Assembly: GCA_964608495.1 (NCBI GenBank)
Contig: CAZSOQ010000251.1
Coordinates: 1-7,662, forward strand
DNA length: 7,662 nucleotides
Origin: JAKORR01 sp964608495
GTDB taxonomy: Bacteria > Armatimonadota > Zipacnadia > Zipacnadales > FEN-943
Reading direction: 5' to 3'
Below are positions 1 to 5,435 of the stretch, piece after piece. Position 1 is the first letter of the stretch. Each line of letters opens with the position of its first letter. Made by a program: the position numbers and the translations under genes. The notes beneath the pieces are model-generated. The model made no database searches and was not told where the DNA came from. It was given only the letters and a program-made list of their open reading frames with translations.

Positions 1-58
1 GCGGAGGGGCGTGGCCGAGGGGGAGTAGCTGCGGGGCCTTCAAAGGGAGGGTGCGCTA

Positions 59-1048
59 TTGGCTAACAGACTCACTCAGGAGGAGCTGCGGCTTTGGGGA
101 GATCCGGCGCAGATCAGGAAGCTGCGCTGCACCGCTGCGCCTGAGAGGCTAGGCGCTGTGTTGGGGAGCGGGGAGGTCCGGCGATGGATCGCACACGCGT
201 GGGCCAGTCTGCCGAGCCAGGCGCACAAGGCGCTCGGCGATCGGCTGCGGGAGGATCGGGACGCAGAGAACTGGTGGGCTGCGCTAGGCGAGCTGGGGGT
301 GTGTCATCTTTTCACCTCCGCCTTCGGGGCGTCCGTCCGCCACGTAAGCCAGACCACCGGTAACGGCAAGCGGGCGGACTTCAAGGTCGACTTCCGCGGC
401 TCGAAGGTCGCAGTGGAGGTGTATGCTCCCCGGGAGGCCGACACGATGGTTGAGAGCGAGCGTCTGCACGAGCGCATCCGCCAGGTGCTGGAGCCCCAGG
501 TCCCTTGCGGCCGCGAGGTGACCATAGACGTGCCTCGCGGGGCAAGCCTCCAGGACCCGCTTTGCCCGCTTGTTGAGCTGGTGCGCAACCTGCCGGTCGG
601 TCGCACAACCGAGGTGCTCATCGGCGAGGGGCTGTACCGGGTCACAGTGGGGGAACGACCGCGCGGCCGAGTCGTGCATGTCACCCCCTCCACGGTGTCG
701 GGGGACTACACACAGAAGCGAGTGGCCAGGTGTGTTGCGGATAAGGTGAAAGCCAAGGAGAGCATCTGGCTAACTGGCCCCAGCATCATCGCGGTTGTCG
801 CCAGGATAGCGGGTGCGGGAGGCGCGCGATTCTGGCCTGCCGTGGCAGAGCAGGCGCGGAGCCTAGCGCGGAAACGCGGCCCGGAGACCTTGCCGTCCGC
901 GCTCCTCGGGGCGAGGTCCTACGTTGGGGAGGGCGGGGTACTCGCTAACGACGTCTGCCTATGTCTGGACGAAACGGCCGGCAAGCCGCTGCCGGCCTGC
1001 TTCTGCGCCAGGCTGGAGTCAGTTGGGGTCACCGTGGCTCAGTACTGA
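59..1048 (+). CDS. Unknown protein with degenerate PD-(D/E)XK nuclease-like core
   Basis: 329-residue protein that I do not recognise as a named family. It starts at a TTG; the AGGGAGG at 44-50 lies 8 nt upstream and fixes this start. No signal peptide or membrane segment is visible, so it is probably cytosolic. The middle looks like a PD-(D/E)XK nuclease core: a helical N-terminal half, then RADFKVDF (D107, D111), a short turn and the strand KVAVEVYAP (E120, Y122). The usual last residue of ExK is Lys; here it is Tyr. Residues about 220-250 (KRVARCVADKVKAKES followed by PSIIAVVARI) resemble the Lys-rich helix and hydrophobic strand that often follow the core in such proteins. Rarer codons such as AGG, ATA and CTA seem more frequent than in the neighbours, which may point to acquisition. 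The first 58 bases may hold the end of an upstream gene, but the frame cannot be decided. The gene is sound; the nuclease-fold reading is inference and activity is doubtful. Confidence 0.8.
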   Translation: MANRLTQEELRLWGDPAQIRKLRCTAAPERLGAVLGSGEVRRWIAHAWASLPSQAHKALGDRLREDRDAENWWAALGELGVCHLFTSAFGASVRHVSQTTGNGKRADFKVDFRGSKVAVEVYAPREADTMVESERLHERIRQVLEPQVPCGREVTIDVPRGASLQDPLCPLVELVRNLPVGRTTEVLIGEGLYRVTVGERPRGRVVHVTPSTVSGDYTQKRVARCVADKVKAKESIWLTGPSIIAVVARIAGAGGARFWPAVAEQARSLARKRGPETLPSALLGARSYVGEGGVLANDVCLCLDETAGKPLPACFCARLESVGVTVAQY

Positions 1049-1155
1049 GCTCACCCTATGGGCAGACGGCGGCGACTGGTGGTCGCCGGTGGCAGGCCCC
1101 GAGACTGCGCTGGTGTCGGGCGGCGGCGACCTAGCTGGCCGGCAGACCACCGGCC

Positions 1156-1195
1156 CGCCACCACCGCGGGCTGAAGCCCGCGACTACGCCAGTCC
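1156..1195 (+). repeat. Palindromic repeat copy A
   Basis: A 40-base unit repeated with one mismatch at 1649-1688. Its core is a perfect hairpin at 1165-1182: arms CGCGGGCT and AGCCCGCG, with GA at the centre. A CCACCACCG lead precedes it and ACTACGCCAGTCC follows. Size, GC palindrome and conserved flanks fit a REP-like dispersed intergenic repeat. Whether it is mobilised, for example by a RAYT transposase elsewhere, cannot be seen here. Confidence 0.85.
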
Positions 1196-1244
1196 AGGGC
1201 GTCGGTCCCGTGCACGACCGGTCCGGCGCGGAGAAGGGCGCCGA

Positions 1245-1272
1245 TGTAGTCGCAGGTCGGCCCGAAGGGCCG
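1245..1272 (-). repeat. Palindromic repeat copy B (reverse orientation)
   Basis: TGTAGTCGCAGGTCG (1245-1259) followed by a 6-bp hairpin, CGGCCC/GGGCCG, with loop GAA (1258-1272). On the minus strand this reads hairpin, then GACCTGCGACTACA, the same order as in the other copies. The first 15 bases are the exact inverse of 1606-1620. Confidence 0.6.
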
Positions 1273-1310
1273 CGCCCGGTGTGCCACAGACCTTCCCCCG
1301 ACAGGAAACG

Positions 1311-1334
1311 GGGGGCCCTCAGGTGAGGGCCCCC
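1311..1334. terminator. Perfect 10-bp GC hairpin, possible terminator
   Basis: Arms GGGGGCCCTC (1311-1320) and GAGGGCCCCC (1325-1334) pair perfectly around the four-base loop AGGT. Neither strand has a proper T-run, so a classical intrinsic terminator is not proven. It lies some 260 bases past the first gene and 600 bases past the end of the GH4 gene. It may stop read-through or mark an old gene end. Confidence 0.5.
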
Positions 1335-1582
1335 GGCAAACTCATTCGGGCCCCTAGGGAGCCCGGCGGTCCAATACGTAAGGCGTCACTGCGCCCCACG
1401 GGGGGTCTATTGCAGGAAGTGTACCCCTTCCGCCGTCCGTGTCAACACCGCCACGCATACGCCAGCGCGATTGGCCCGCGAGGGCCGTGTGCGGGCCGCC
1501 GCGGTCAGCGTCCCCAGTGTGGCCTGGTCGGCTACGCCGGGCAGCAGACCGCCGCGCCCCCACCGCCGCAGGCACGCGTTGC

Positions 1583-1620
1583 GAGCCGCTCCGCGGCTCA
1601 CTCCGCGACCTGCGACTACA
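1583..1620 (+). repeat. Palindromic repeat copy C
   Basis: Hairpin GAGCCGC/GCGGCTC (1583-1589 and 1593-1599, loop TCC) followed by CGACCTGCGACTACA (1606-1620). It shares the GCGACTAC tail with copy A and is the inverse partner of copy B. It differs from A and D in stem sequence but keeps the hairpin-plus-tail layout. Confidence 0.55.
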
Positions 1621-1648
1621 CGCGCCGCCGAAGGACGGACCGCCGCGC

Positions 1649-1688
1649 CGCCACCACCGCGGGCTGAAGCCCGCGCCTACGCCAGTCC
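1649..1688 (+). repeat. Palindromic repeat copy D
   Basis: Nearly identical to copy A over 40 bases, with a single A-to-C change after the palindrome. The hairpin core is at 1658-1675. The two copies are 493 bases apart in the same orientation, so they could recombine or be recent duplicates. Confidence 0.85.
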
Positions 1689-1743
1689 GAGGCCCCGATG
1701 GCTGCCAAGGTCTGCTCGGTGCGGGGACTGCGGCCGGTGATAG

Positions 1744-1763
1744 CCGCAGGCTTTAGCCTGCGG
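1744..1763 (-). repeat. Palindromic repeat copy E (reverse orientation)
   Basis: Perfect 9-bp arms CCGCAGGCT and AGCCTGCGG around TT. Read on the minus strand, the flanks (CCACCT before, GGCTATCACC after) align with those of copies A and D. Relative to A, a G-C pair in the stem has become A-T on both sides, so pairing is kept. Confidence 0.7.
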
Positions 1764-1810
1764 AGGTGGCCGGCGGTGGTCTGGGCTCCATGCAGACGGA
1801 CCAGCCAGTC

Positions 1811-1840
1811 CCACCGCGAGCTGAAGCCTGCAAGTACCGC
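1811..1840 (+). repeat. Palindromic repeat copy F (decayed)
   Basis: CCACCGCGAGCTGAAGCCTG and the following CAAGTACCGC match copies A and D with several substitutions. The stem is now imperfect, so this looks like an ageing copy. Confidence 0.6.
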
Positions 1841-1941
1841 GTACCGGGGGTCTCGTTTCCCGCGGGGCTGGGGGCGCGCGGCGTGACCCAATCGCACGCG
1901 CCTGGGACCCGGCGCAGGGAGGACCCTCAAGCCAGCGCTGC

Positions 1942-3306
1942 TCAGAACTGCGGTAGCCACTGGGACTGCAGGGACAGTAGGTCGTCGAAGGCCGCTTCCG
2001 CTGCGTCCAGGCAGCCGACCGCCGGCTCCAGGCTCAAGGCCTGTAGCGCCGCCTCTCGATCGCCCTCCACCGCCGCCTTCGCCGCCAGGGGCTGGATCAA
2101 GAGCTGCTGCGCCACAAAGTACGCCAGCGCCTCCGGCATCTCCCCCACTACCTGCGGCTGAACCCCCAGCCCGTTCACCATCGCCGGGACCTCGATCGCG
2201 CCTTCGTACGGCACGTTCGTCACCCAGCCGTTGTTGGGCACGTTCACGGCCGGGCATAGCCAGTCCTCGTCCCTCTCGATGCTCAGGAGGATCCTCAGCA
2301 GGTACTCGCTCGGCTCCTGGCCCAGCAGCCCCGACGGGTCCTCTTCCCCATCGGCAATGCGCCGCAGCCGCTCGCGCAACTCGTCCCGCGCCCGCGCCGA
2401 GCCCTCGTAGTCGAACCGCCATGGATGCCCCACCCAGCCGAAGGGCCGGTCCGCCCGGTCGGGGTACGCCTCCGGCCAGTCCTCCGGCGGCTCCATCGCG
2501 AAGGGATGCACGTCCTCGACCATGCCGTTGGGGATGAACTCGCCCGTGTGGTTGTCGCCACAGGTCGGGAAGTACCCGAACCGCCGGAAGAGCGCCTGGC
2601 ACAAGGGCTCGTCCGGTGGAGGGTTGTCGGAGAAGCAGAGCTCGGCGATGCGCGGGTACAGGTCCTCGTTGTCGCCGCGATGGCGGGCGTCCAGGATCCA
2701 GGTGAAGTGGTTGATGCCGGCGGCGGTCAGGTGGATCTCGGGCGCCGGCAGGTCCAGCCAGCGGCTGAACAGGTTGCGCATGATCTCCAGCCCGTGGCAC
2801 AGGCCGATGGCGCGGATGTCCGTGTAGCGGCTCAGGGCGTGCACCACGCGCGGCACGGGGTTGGCGAAGTTGATCAGCAGCGCGTCGGGGCACAGGTCCT
2901 CCATGGCCCGGGCCACGTCCAGGATCGGCGGGAAGTTGCGCAGGAGCTGGAAGAGGCCGCCCACGCCGCCGTTCTCGGCCAGGATCTGCTTGATCCCGTA
3001 CCGCAGCGGCACCTCCCAGTCCATGCGCCAGCCCTCCAGCCGCGCCACGGCGACCGAGACGATGACGTAGGACGCATCGGGCAGGGCCTCGCGGACGTCG
3101 GTCGTGGACGAGACCGTGGTGGAGGAGCCGGCGCAGGCGATCATGCGCTCGCCGGCGCGGCGCATGGTGCGCAGGCCCGGCTCGTTGATGTCCACCAGGG
3201 CGAGATGGCTGCCGTCGAGGTCCTGGCATCCGAGGACGTCGCGGAGGATGGTCAGGCCGAAGCTGGCGCTGGCGGCGCCGACGGCAACGATCTTCACCTG
3301 CGGCAT
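1942..3306 (-). CDS. Family GH4 glycosidase, probable alpha-glucuronidase/galacturonidase type
   Basis: 454-residue cytosolic enzyme of glycoside hydrolase family 4. This family cleaves glycosides by NAD-dependent oxidation at C3 followed by elimination, with a divalent metal such as Mn. The N-terminus is a Rossmann dinucleotide site (KIVAVGAASASFG, residues 5-17), and ENGGVGGLFQLLRNFP (111-126) is typical of the family. The metal and substrate positions are present: NPV at 149-151, C170 in GLCHG, and H200 in AGINHF. In GH4 the residues after the Cys track substrate class; CHG is the alpha-glucuronidase-like type, against CHE for alpha-glucosidases, CHS for alpha-galactosidases and CDM/CN for phospho-glycosidases. 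The ATG at 3306 is chosen because the Rossmann motif begins at once and an AGGGGGG lies about 9 nt upstream. Open frame continues upstream, but that part is antisense to the next gene. Length fits the family. The family call is firm; the substrate is inferred. Confidence 0.93.
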   Translation of the reverse strand: MPQVKIVAVGAASASFGLTILRDVLGCQDLDGSHLALVDINEPGLRTMRRAGERMIACAGSSTTVSSTTDVREALPDASYVIVSVAVARLEGWRMDWEVPLRYGIKQILAENGGVGGLFQLLRNFPPILDVARAMEDLCPDALLINFANPVPRVVHALSRYTDIRAIGLCHGLEIMRNLFSRWLDLPAPEIHLTAAGINHFTWILDARHRGDNEDLYPRIAELCFSDNPPPDEPLCQALFRRFGYFPTCGDNHTGEFIPNGMVEDVHPFAMEPPEDWPEAYPDRADRPFGWVGHPWRFDYEGSARARDELRERLRRIADGEEDPSGLLGQEPSEYLLRILLSIERDEDWLCPAVNVPNNGWVTNVPYEGAIEVPAMVNGLGVQPQVVGEMPEALAYFVAQQLLIQPLAAKAAVEGDREAALQALSLEPAVGCLDAAEAAFDDLLSLQSQWLPQF

Positions 3307-3516
3307 GGACGAGCACCCCCCTGCGGCCCCGCGGCCGTGAGTGACCGGCGGGTTCGCCGCGGGCGCGCGGACCCCTCTGCAGGCGACAGCAGGACGCCGC
3401 AGGCGAGGCACGTCGTTCCGTGGACCGCGGGAGAGGTAAGGTATACCCCCGGGGGGGATTGGGGTACACTGGAGGCCGTGGGGCCGACCTGCAGCAACCC
3501 AAGGAGGTTGAGTTTG
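3307..3516. promoter_or_regulatory. Divergent control region between GH4 and secreted-protein genes
   Basis: This 210-base gap must hold the promoters of both outward-facing genes. It contains two copies of GCAGGCGA (3379-3386 and 3399-3406) exactly 20 bases apart, about two helical turns, and an inverted repeat TACCCC (3444-3449) / GGGGTA (3461-3466) around a C5G7 run. GTATAC at 3441-3446 and TACACT at 3465-3470 are the only -10-like stretches; neither has a good -35, so no promoter is called. AAGGAGG at 3501-3507 is the ribosome site of the plus-strand gene. Confidence 0.5.
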
Positions 3517-4509
3517 ATGAGGCGATGCGTGGTGGTTCTGCTTCTCGCGGCGACGGTGCACTGCGTGGCGTACGCAGCACTGCCCAAGACCCTGGCGGAG
3601 TTCCAGCAGCAGATCGCGGAGAAGGCCTCGGACCCGAGGGCCGCCACCAAGCTGTGGCTCGACGCCGTGATGGTCTACATCGGCGGCGACAAGCAGCTCG
3701 GTGAGCAGCTCATCACCGAGATGTCCAAGGACAAGCAGTGGAAATCGCGGTCGTACTTCGTGAGGGCGATGGCGGAGCGACCCTTCATCTTCCGCAGCTA
3801 CGCTAAGGGGTCGAGCCCCGGGAACCAGTACCAGATGGACCCGAACAAGTATGAGCTGGTGCACTCGGGCAACGTTGACCTGAAGCCCTACGTAGACCGG
3901 GCTGAGGGGGAATACGCGAAGCTGTTCATCGTGTCCAGCGGCGCGGACAACCCGCGACCGGGGATCCTGGCGCGCAACAGCCGCGGGCAGTACAAGATGG
4001 ACAACTTCAGCTCGCTGTGCTCGGACGTCAGGCCGCCGCAGCAGGCGAGAATCTGGGGCCCCGACCTGCCCGAGAGCGCGGACCCCGTGTGGACCCTCAA
4101 GTACTGGCTGCAGGGGATCCTGATGTACCTCGCCGGGCAGCAAGAGGCCGGGCTGGCGCAGATGAACTCCGTGATGAAGGACCCGGACCCTGACCTCCGT
4201 ACCTTCCACGGCGCGATGGGGCCCGATAAGTCCTACCTGTGGGGATCGTACGTGAAGGGCACGTCGCGCGACAACGGCTACAAGGTGCCGGAGATCACCA
4301 ACTTCGAGGTGGACACCTACTTCCAGGAAGGCGAGGCGCCTACCGAGACGAGCACGCTGATCCGGTTGTTCGTCAGGAGCACGGGGGCGGACATTCCCAG
4401 GCCGGTGCGGCTCGAACTCGACGACCGCAAGCAGTGGCGGATCAACGAGTACAGCAGCCTGTGCCTGGGCGTCAAGCCGCCGGTGGACCCCAACGCCGGG
4501 GACTTCTGA
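3517..4509 (+). CDS. Secreted protein with two tandem copies of an uncharacterised domain
   Basis: 330-residue precursor starting at the ATG 9 nt after a textbook AAGGAGG (3501-3507). Residues 1-20 form a Sec signal peptide: RR, a hydrophobic run CVVVLLLAATVHCVAYA, and probable cleavage after AYA. The Cys at 16 does not sit in a proper lipobox. The mature part is an internal duplication. Unit 1 (about 39-175) and unit 2 (about 188-322) each have in order a W-L-(D/Q)-(A/G)-x2-(V/M)-Y helix, a F/L-x-x-S-Y-x-K-G-(S/T)-S segment, a FIV/LFV-x-S-x-GAD-x-PRP strand and turn, and a (F/Y)SSLC-x-x-V-(R/K)PP close. C168 and C316 are at matching positions. I cannot assign a family with certainty; DUF6935 is a candidate from memory only. 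It is divergent from the GH4 gene, so envelope or glycan work is possible but unproven. Confidence 0.88.
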   Translation: MRRCVVVLLLAATVHCVAYAALPKTLAEFQQQIAEKASDPRAATKLWLDAVMVYIGGDKQLGEQLITEMSKDKQWKSRSYFVRAMAERPFIFRSYAKGSSPGNQYQMDPNKYELVHSGNVDLKPYVDRAEGEYAKLFIVSSGADNPRPGILARNSRGQYKMDNFSSLCSDVRPPQQARIWGPDLPESADPVWTLKYWLQGILMYLAGQQEAGLAQMNSVMKDPDPDLRTFHGAMGPDKSYLWGSYVKGTSRDNGYKVPEITNFEVDTYFQEGEAPTETSTLIRLFVRSTGADIPRPVRLELDDRKQWRINEYSSLCLGVKPPVDPNAGDF

Positions 4510-4546
4510 GCGGCCCGGCAGGCCACAAGACACGGACATTGGCATG

Positions 4547-4582
4547 ACGCGCGGCGGCACGGTGCCGGCGCGCGTTTCCTTT
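4547..4582 (+). terminator. Intrinsic terminator after the secreted-protein gene
   Basis: Arms 4547-4560 (ACGCGCGGCGGCAC) and 4562-4575 (GTGCCGGCGCGCGT) pair with a single mismatch, and TTTCCTTT (4575-4582) follows. The innermost pairs would open to form the loop, leaving a GC-rich stem of about 11 bp. It begins 37 nt after the stop codon at 4509. This is the best terminator in the window. On the minus strand it lacks a T-run, but it could still impede transcripts from the 4608-5168 gene. Confidence 0.8.
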
Positions 4583-4587
4583 GGCGG

Positions 4588-4618
4588 CGAGGCCGGGCGC
4601 CGCGCGCTCACGGCCTCG
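4588..4618 (-). terminator. Weak hairpin over the stop of the small minus-strand gene
   Basis: Arms CGAGGCCG (4588-4595) and CGGCCTCG (4611-4618) enclose a 15-base GC-rich loop that contains the stop codon (4608-4610). The minus-strand tail is only CCGCCAAA, so it is a poor intrinsic terminator on its own. Confidence 0.3.
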
Positions 4619-5168
4619 GCTTGTAGGACTTGGCGATGGCCACGGCGGCGGCGGGCGTGTGGGTGGGCCAGACGAGCGTCGGGCGGTTGGGCGCGACCCC
4701 ACTCGGCGCCCGTGGCCGTGACGCCGCCGCGAAGGGCCGCAGGTCCGCCAGGTCGCCGTCCTCGTCGCCGGGGCGGGCGCGGGAAGCGGCTCGCGCCACG
4801 TCGCCCACTCGCTCGGCCAGATCGGCGTCCTGGATGACAAAGGTGATCGTCGTGGGCTCGCCGGCCTCGGGCGCGGCGTCGAGCACGCGCGCCGCAACGC
4901 CCGCCGCAGCGCTGTCGCCGGAACCGACGGCACTGGCGAGCAGGCGCAACTGGGCCGCGCGGGCGTAGCGCAGGAACATCTCGGGCGTCATGTTCTCCTC
5001 GAGGCGCTGCTCGGCCGCGCAGTAGTAGCGCGAGCGGCGGGCGCGGTGGTCAAGGAACTCCTCCTCGAGCAGGTCGGCCTTCCCGGCCGTGACCTCGGCG
5101 GACAGGCCGTCCACATAGCGGTGCCAGAGGAACAGGTAGAGCCGTTCGGTGAGGCTTGTTTTCGCCAT
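4608..5168 (-). CDS. Small protein of unknown function
   Basis: 186-residue protein that I do not recognise. The ATG at 5168 is preceded by GAGGT with 3 nt to the start, and the protein then reads MAKTSLTERLYLFLWHRYVD, a natural beginning. The frame stays open 60 codons further up to 5348, but that part is Pro/Arg/Ser-rich and lies in the control region. The N-terminal 80 residues are mostly helical and charged (EEEFLDHRARRSRYY; ARAAQLRLLASA). A hinge rich in Gly, Ser and Ala follows, then PTTITFVIQDADLAERV (106-121). The tail after about 122 is Ala/Arg/Pro-rich and probably disordered. No membrane span or signal peptide is seen. The helical start and short ITFVIQDADL strand vaguely recall phage terminase small-subunit-like proteins, which would suit a repressor-type neighbour, but this is a weak resemblance. 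It is divergent from the XRE regulator gene, which may control it. Confidence 0.65.
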   Translation of the reverse strand: MAKTSLTERLYLFLWHRYVDGLSAEVTAGKADLLEEEFLDHRARRSRYYCAAEQRLEENMTPEMFLRYARAAQLRLLASAVGSGDSAAAGVAARVLDAAPEAGEPTTITFVIQDADLAERVGDVARAASRARPGDEDGDLADLRPFAAASRPRAPSGVAPNRPTLVWPTHTPAAAVAIAKSYKPRP

Positions 5169-5175
5169 GGTTACC
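5169..5175. promoter_or_regulatory. GGTTACC site touching the start codon of the small gene
   Basis: The near-palindromic heptamer GGTTACC abuts the ATG at 5168 and covers its ribosome site. The same heptamer recurs at 5421-5427 near the regulator's presumed promoter. A bound repressor could block transcription here. It is a candidate operator by inference only. Confidence 0.35.
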
Positions 5176-5307
5176 TCGTCGGATTGGCTGACGGAATCGG
5201 GGGTCTGGAGAAGCCGGCGCGCGGGTCGCCGGGAAGGGGGCGTCGAGGGTGAATTCCGCCGAATAGGCGTAGTACCCCCCGGGGTTAACGCGCGAATCAC
5301 GTCCCTC

Positions 5308-5318
5308 ATATATATATA
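5308..5318. promoter_or_regulatory. AT tract, possible -10 or melting element
   Basis: ATATATATATA stands out in this GC-rich window. Read on the minus strand it gives TATATA about 140 bases upstream of the 5168 start. The nearest -35-like match, TTGACC (5348-5343), is 24 bases away, which is too far for a standard sigma-70 promoter. It may act alone as a -10 or as an easily melted site. Confidence 0.4.
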
Positions 5319-5337
5319 GACATCGCCGAAGCAGGAA

Positions 5338-5356
5338 TCGGGGGTCAAACCCCCGA
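5338..5356. promoter_or_regulatory. 8-bp hairpin with three-base loop in control region
   Basis: TCGGGGGT (5338-5345), loop CAA, ACCCCCGA (5349-5356): a perfect compact stem-loop midway between the two divergent genes. No T-run follows on either strand, so it is probably not a terminator. A second small inverted repeat, GACGA/TCGTC (5360-5364 and 5370-5374), lies next to it. Confidence 0.45.
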
Positions 5357-5394
5357 AATGACGAAAATCTCGTCAAAAATCGCCGATTCTCGCG

Positions 5395-5408
5395 TTCACC
5401 TAGGTAAA
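5395..5408. promoter_or_regulatory. Candidate operator O1
   Basis: TTCACCTAGGTAAA is a 14-base dyad with the perfect core ACCTAGGT and one mismatched pair. It overlaps the -10-like TAAAAT at 5405-5410, the typical place for autorepression by an XRE-family dimer. Inferred from symmetry and position. Confidence 0.45.
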
Positions 5409-5410
5409 AT
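5405..5410 (+). promoter_or_regulatory. Possible -10 box for the regulator gene
   Basis: TAAAAT differs from TATAAT at one base and is the best -10 match on the plus strand upstream of the regulator. The -35 position about 17 bases upstream (GCCGAT) is poor. If used, the leader RNA would be about 220 nt and would include the G-run array. Confidence 0.35.
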
Positions 5411-5413
5411 CGA

Positions 5414-5426
5414 GTAACCTGGTTAC
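5414..5426. promoter_or_regulatory. Candidate operator O2
   Basis: GTAACCTGGTTAC is a perfect dyad, 6-bp arms with a central T, lying 5 bases after O1 and sharing the ACCT/GGT core. It overlaps the GGTTACC at 5421-5427. Two adjacent dyads beside a -10-like box fit cooperative repressor binding. Confidence 0.5.
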
Positions 5427-5435
5427 CCGGTTTTA

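Larger units (their letters stand above)
1049..1941. other. Gene-free region rich in palindromic repeats
   Basis: About 890 bases lie between the nuclease-like gene and the end of the GH4 gene with no convincing coding sequence. Open frames exist on both strands, but they run through palindromic repeats, have low-complexity Pro/Arg/Ala translations and lack good ribosome sites. The region holds six related hairpin repeats (1156-1195, 1245-1272, 1583-1620, 1649-1688, 1744-1763, 1811-1840), a strong hairpin at 1311-1334 and a weaker hairpin at 1070-1088 (arms CGGCGAC/GTCGCCG) just after the first gene. Nothing specific is seen at 1845-1941. Confidence 0.7.

Noticed and set aside
1..66. End of an upstream gene
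   Set aside because: Frames closing at 26-28 and at 64-66 are both possible in so short a stretch, so no call can be supported.
924..1667. Long plus-strand open frame after the first gene
   Set aside because: It overlaps the end of the first gene and reads through palindromic repeats with Pro/Arg/Ala-rich, low-complexity translation.
1156..1688. CRISPR array
   Set aside because: The repeats are palindromic, in both orientations and irregularly spaced, with no regular spacers or cas genes.
2425..3516. Upstream extension of the secreted-protein frame
   Set aside because: It is antisense to GH4, and the signal peptide and AAGGAGG clearly place the start at 3517.
1616..3580. 654-residue minus-strand open frame
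   Set aside because: It is a shadow of the GH4 gene in another frame, ending in the translation of the intergenic repeats.
3307..4611. Upstream extension of the GH4 reading frame on the minus strand
   Set aside because: It runs antisense to a gene with signal peptide, good ribosome site and internal domain repeats; the GH4 Rossmann motif starts right at 3306.
5169..5348. N-terminal extension of the small minus-strand gene to 5348
   Set aside because: The extra 60 residues are Pro/Ser/Arg-rich and lie in the control region; GAGGT precedes the ATG at 5168.
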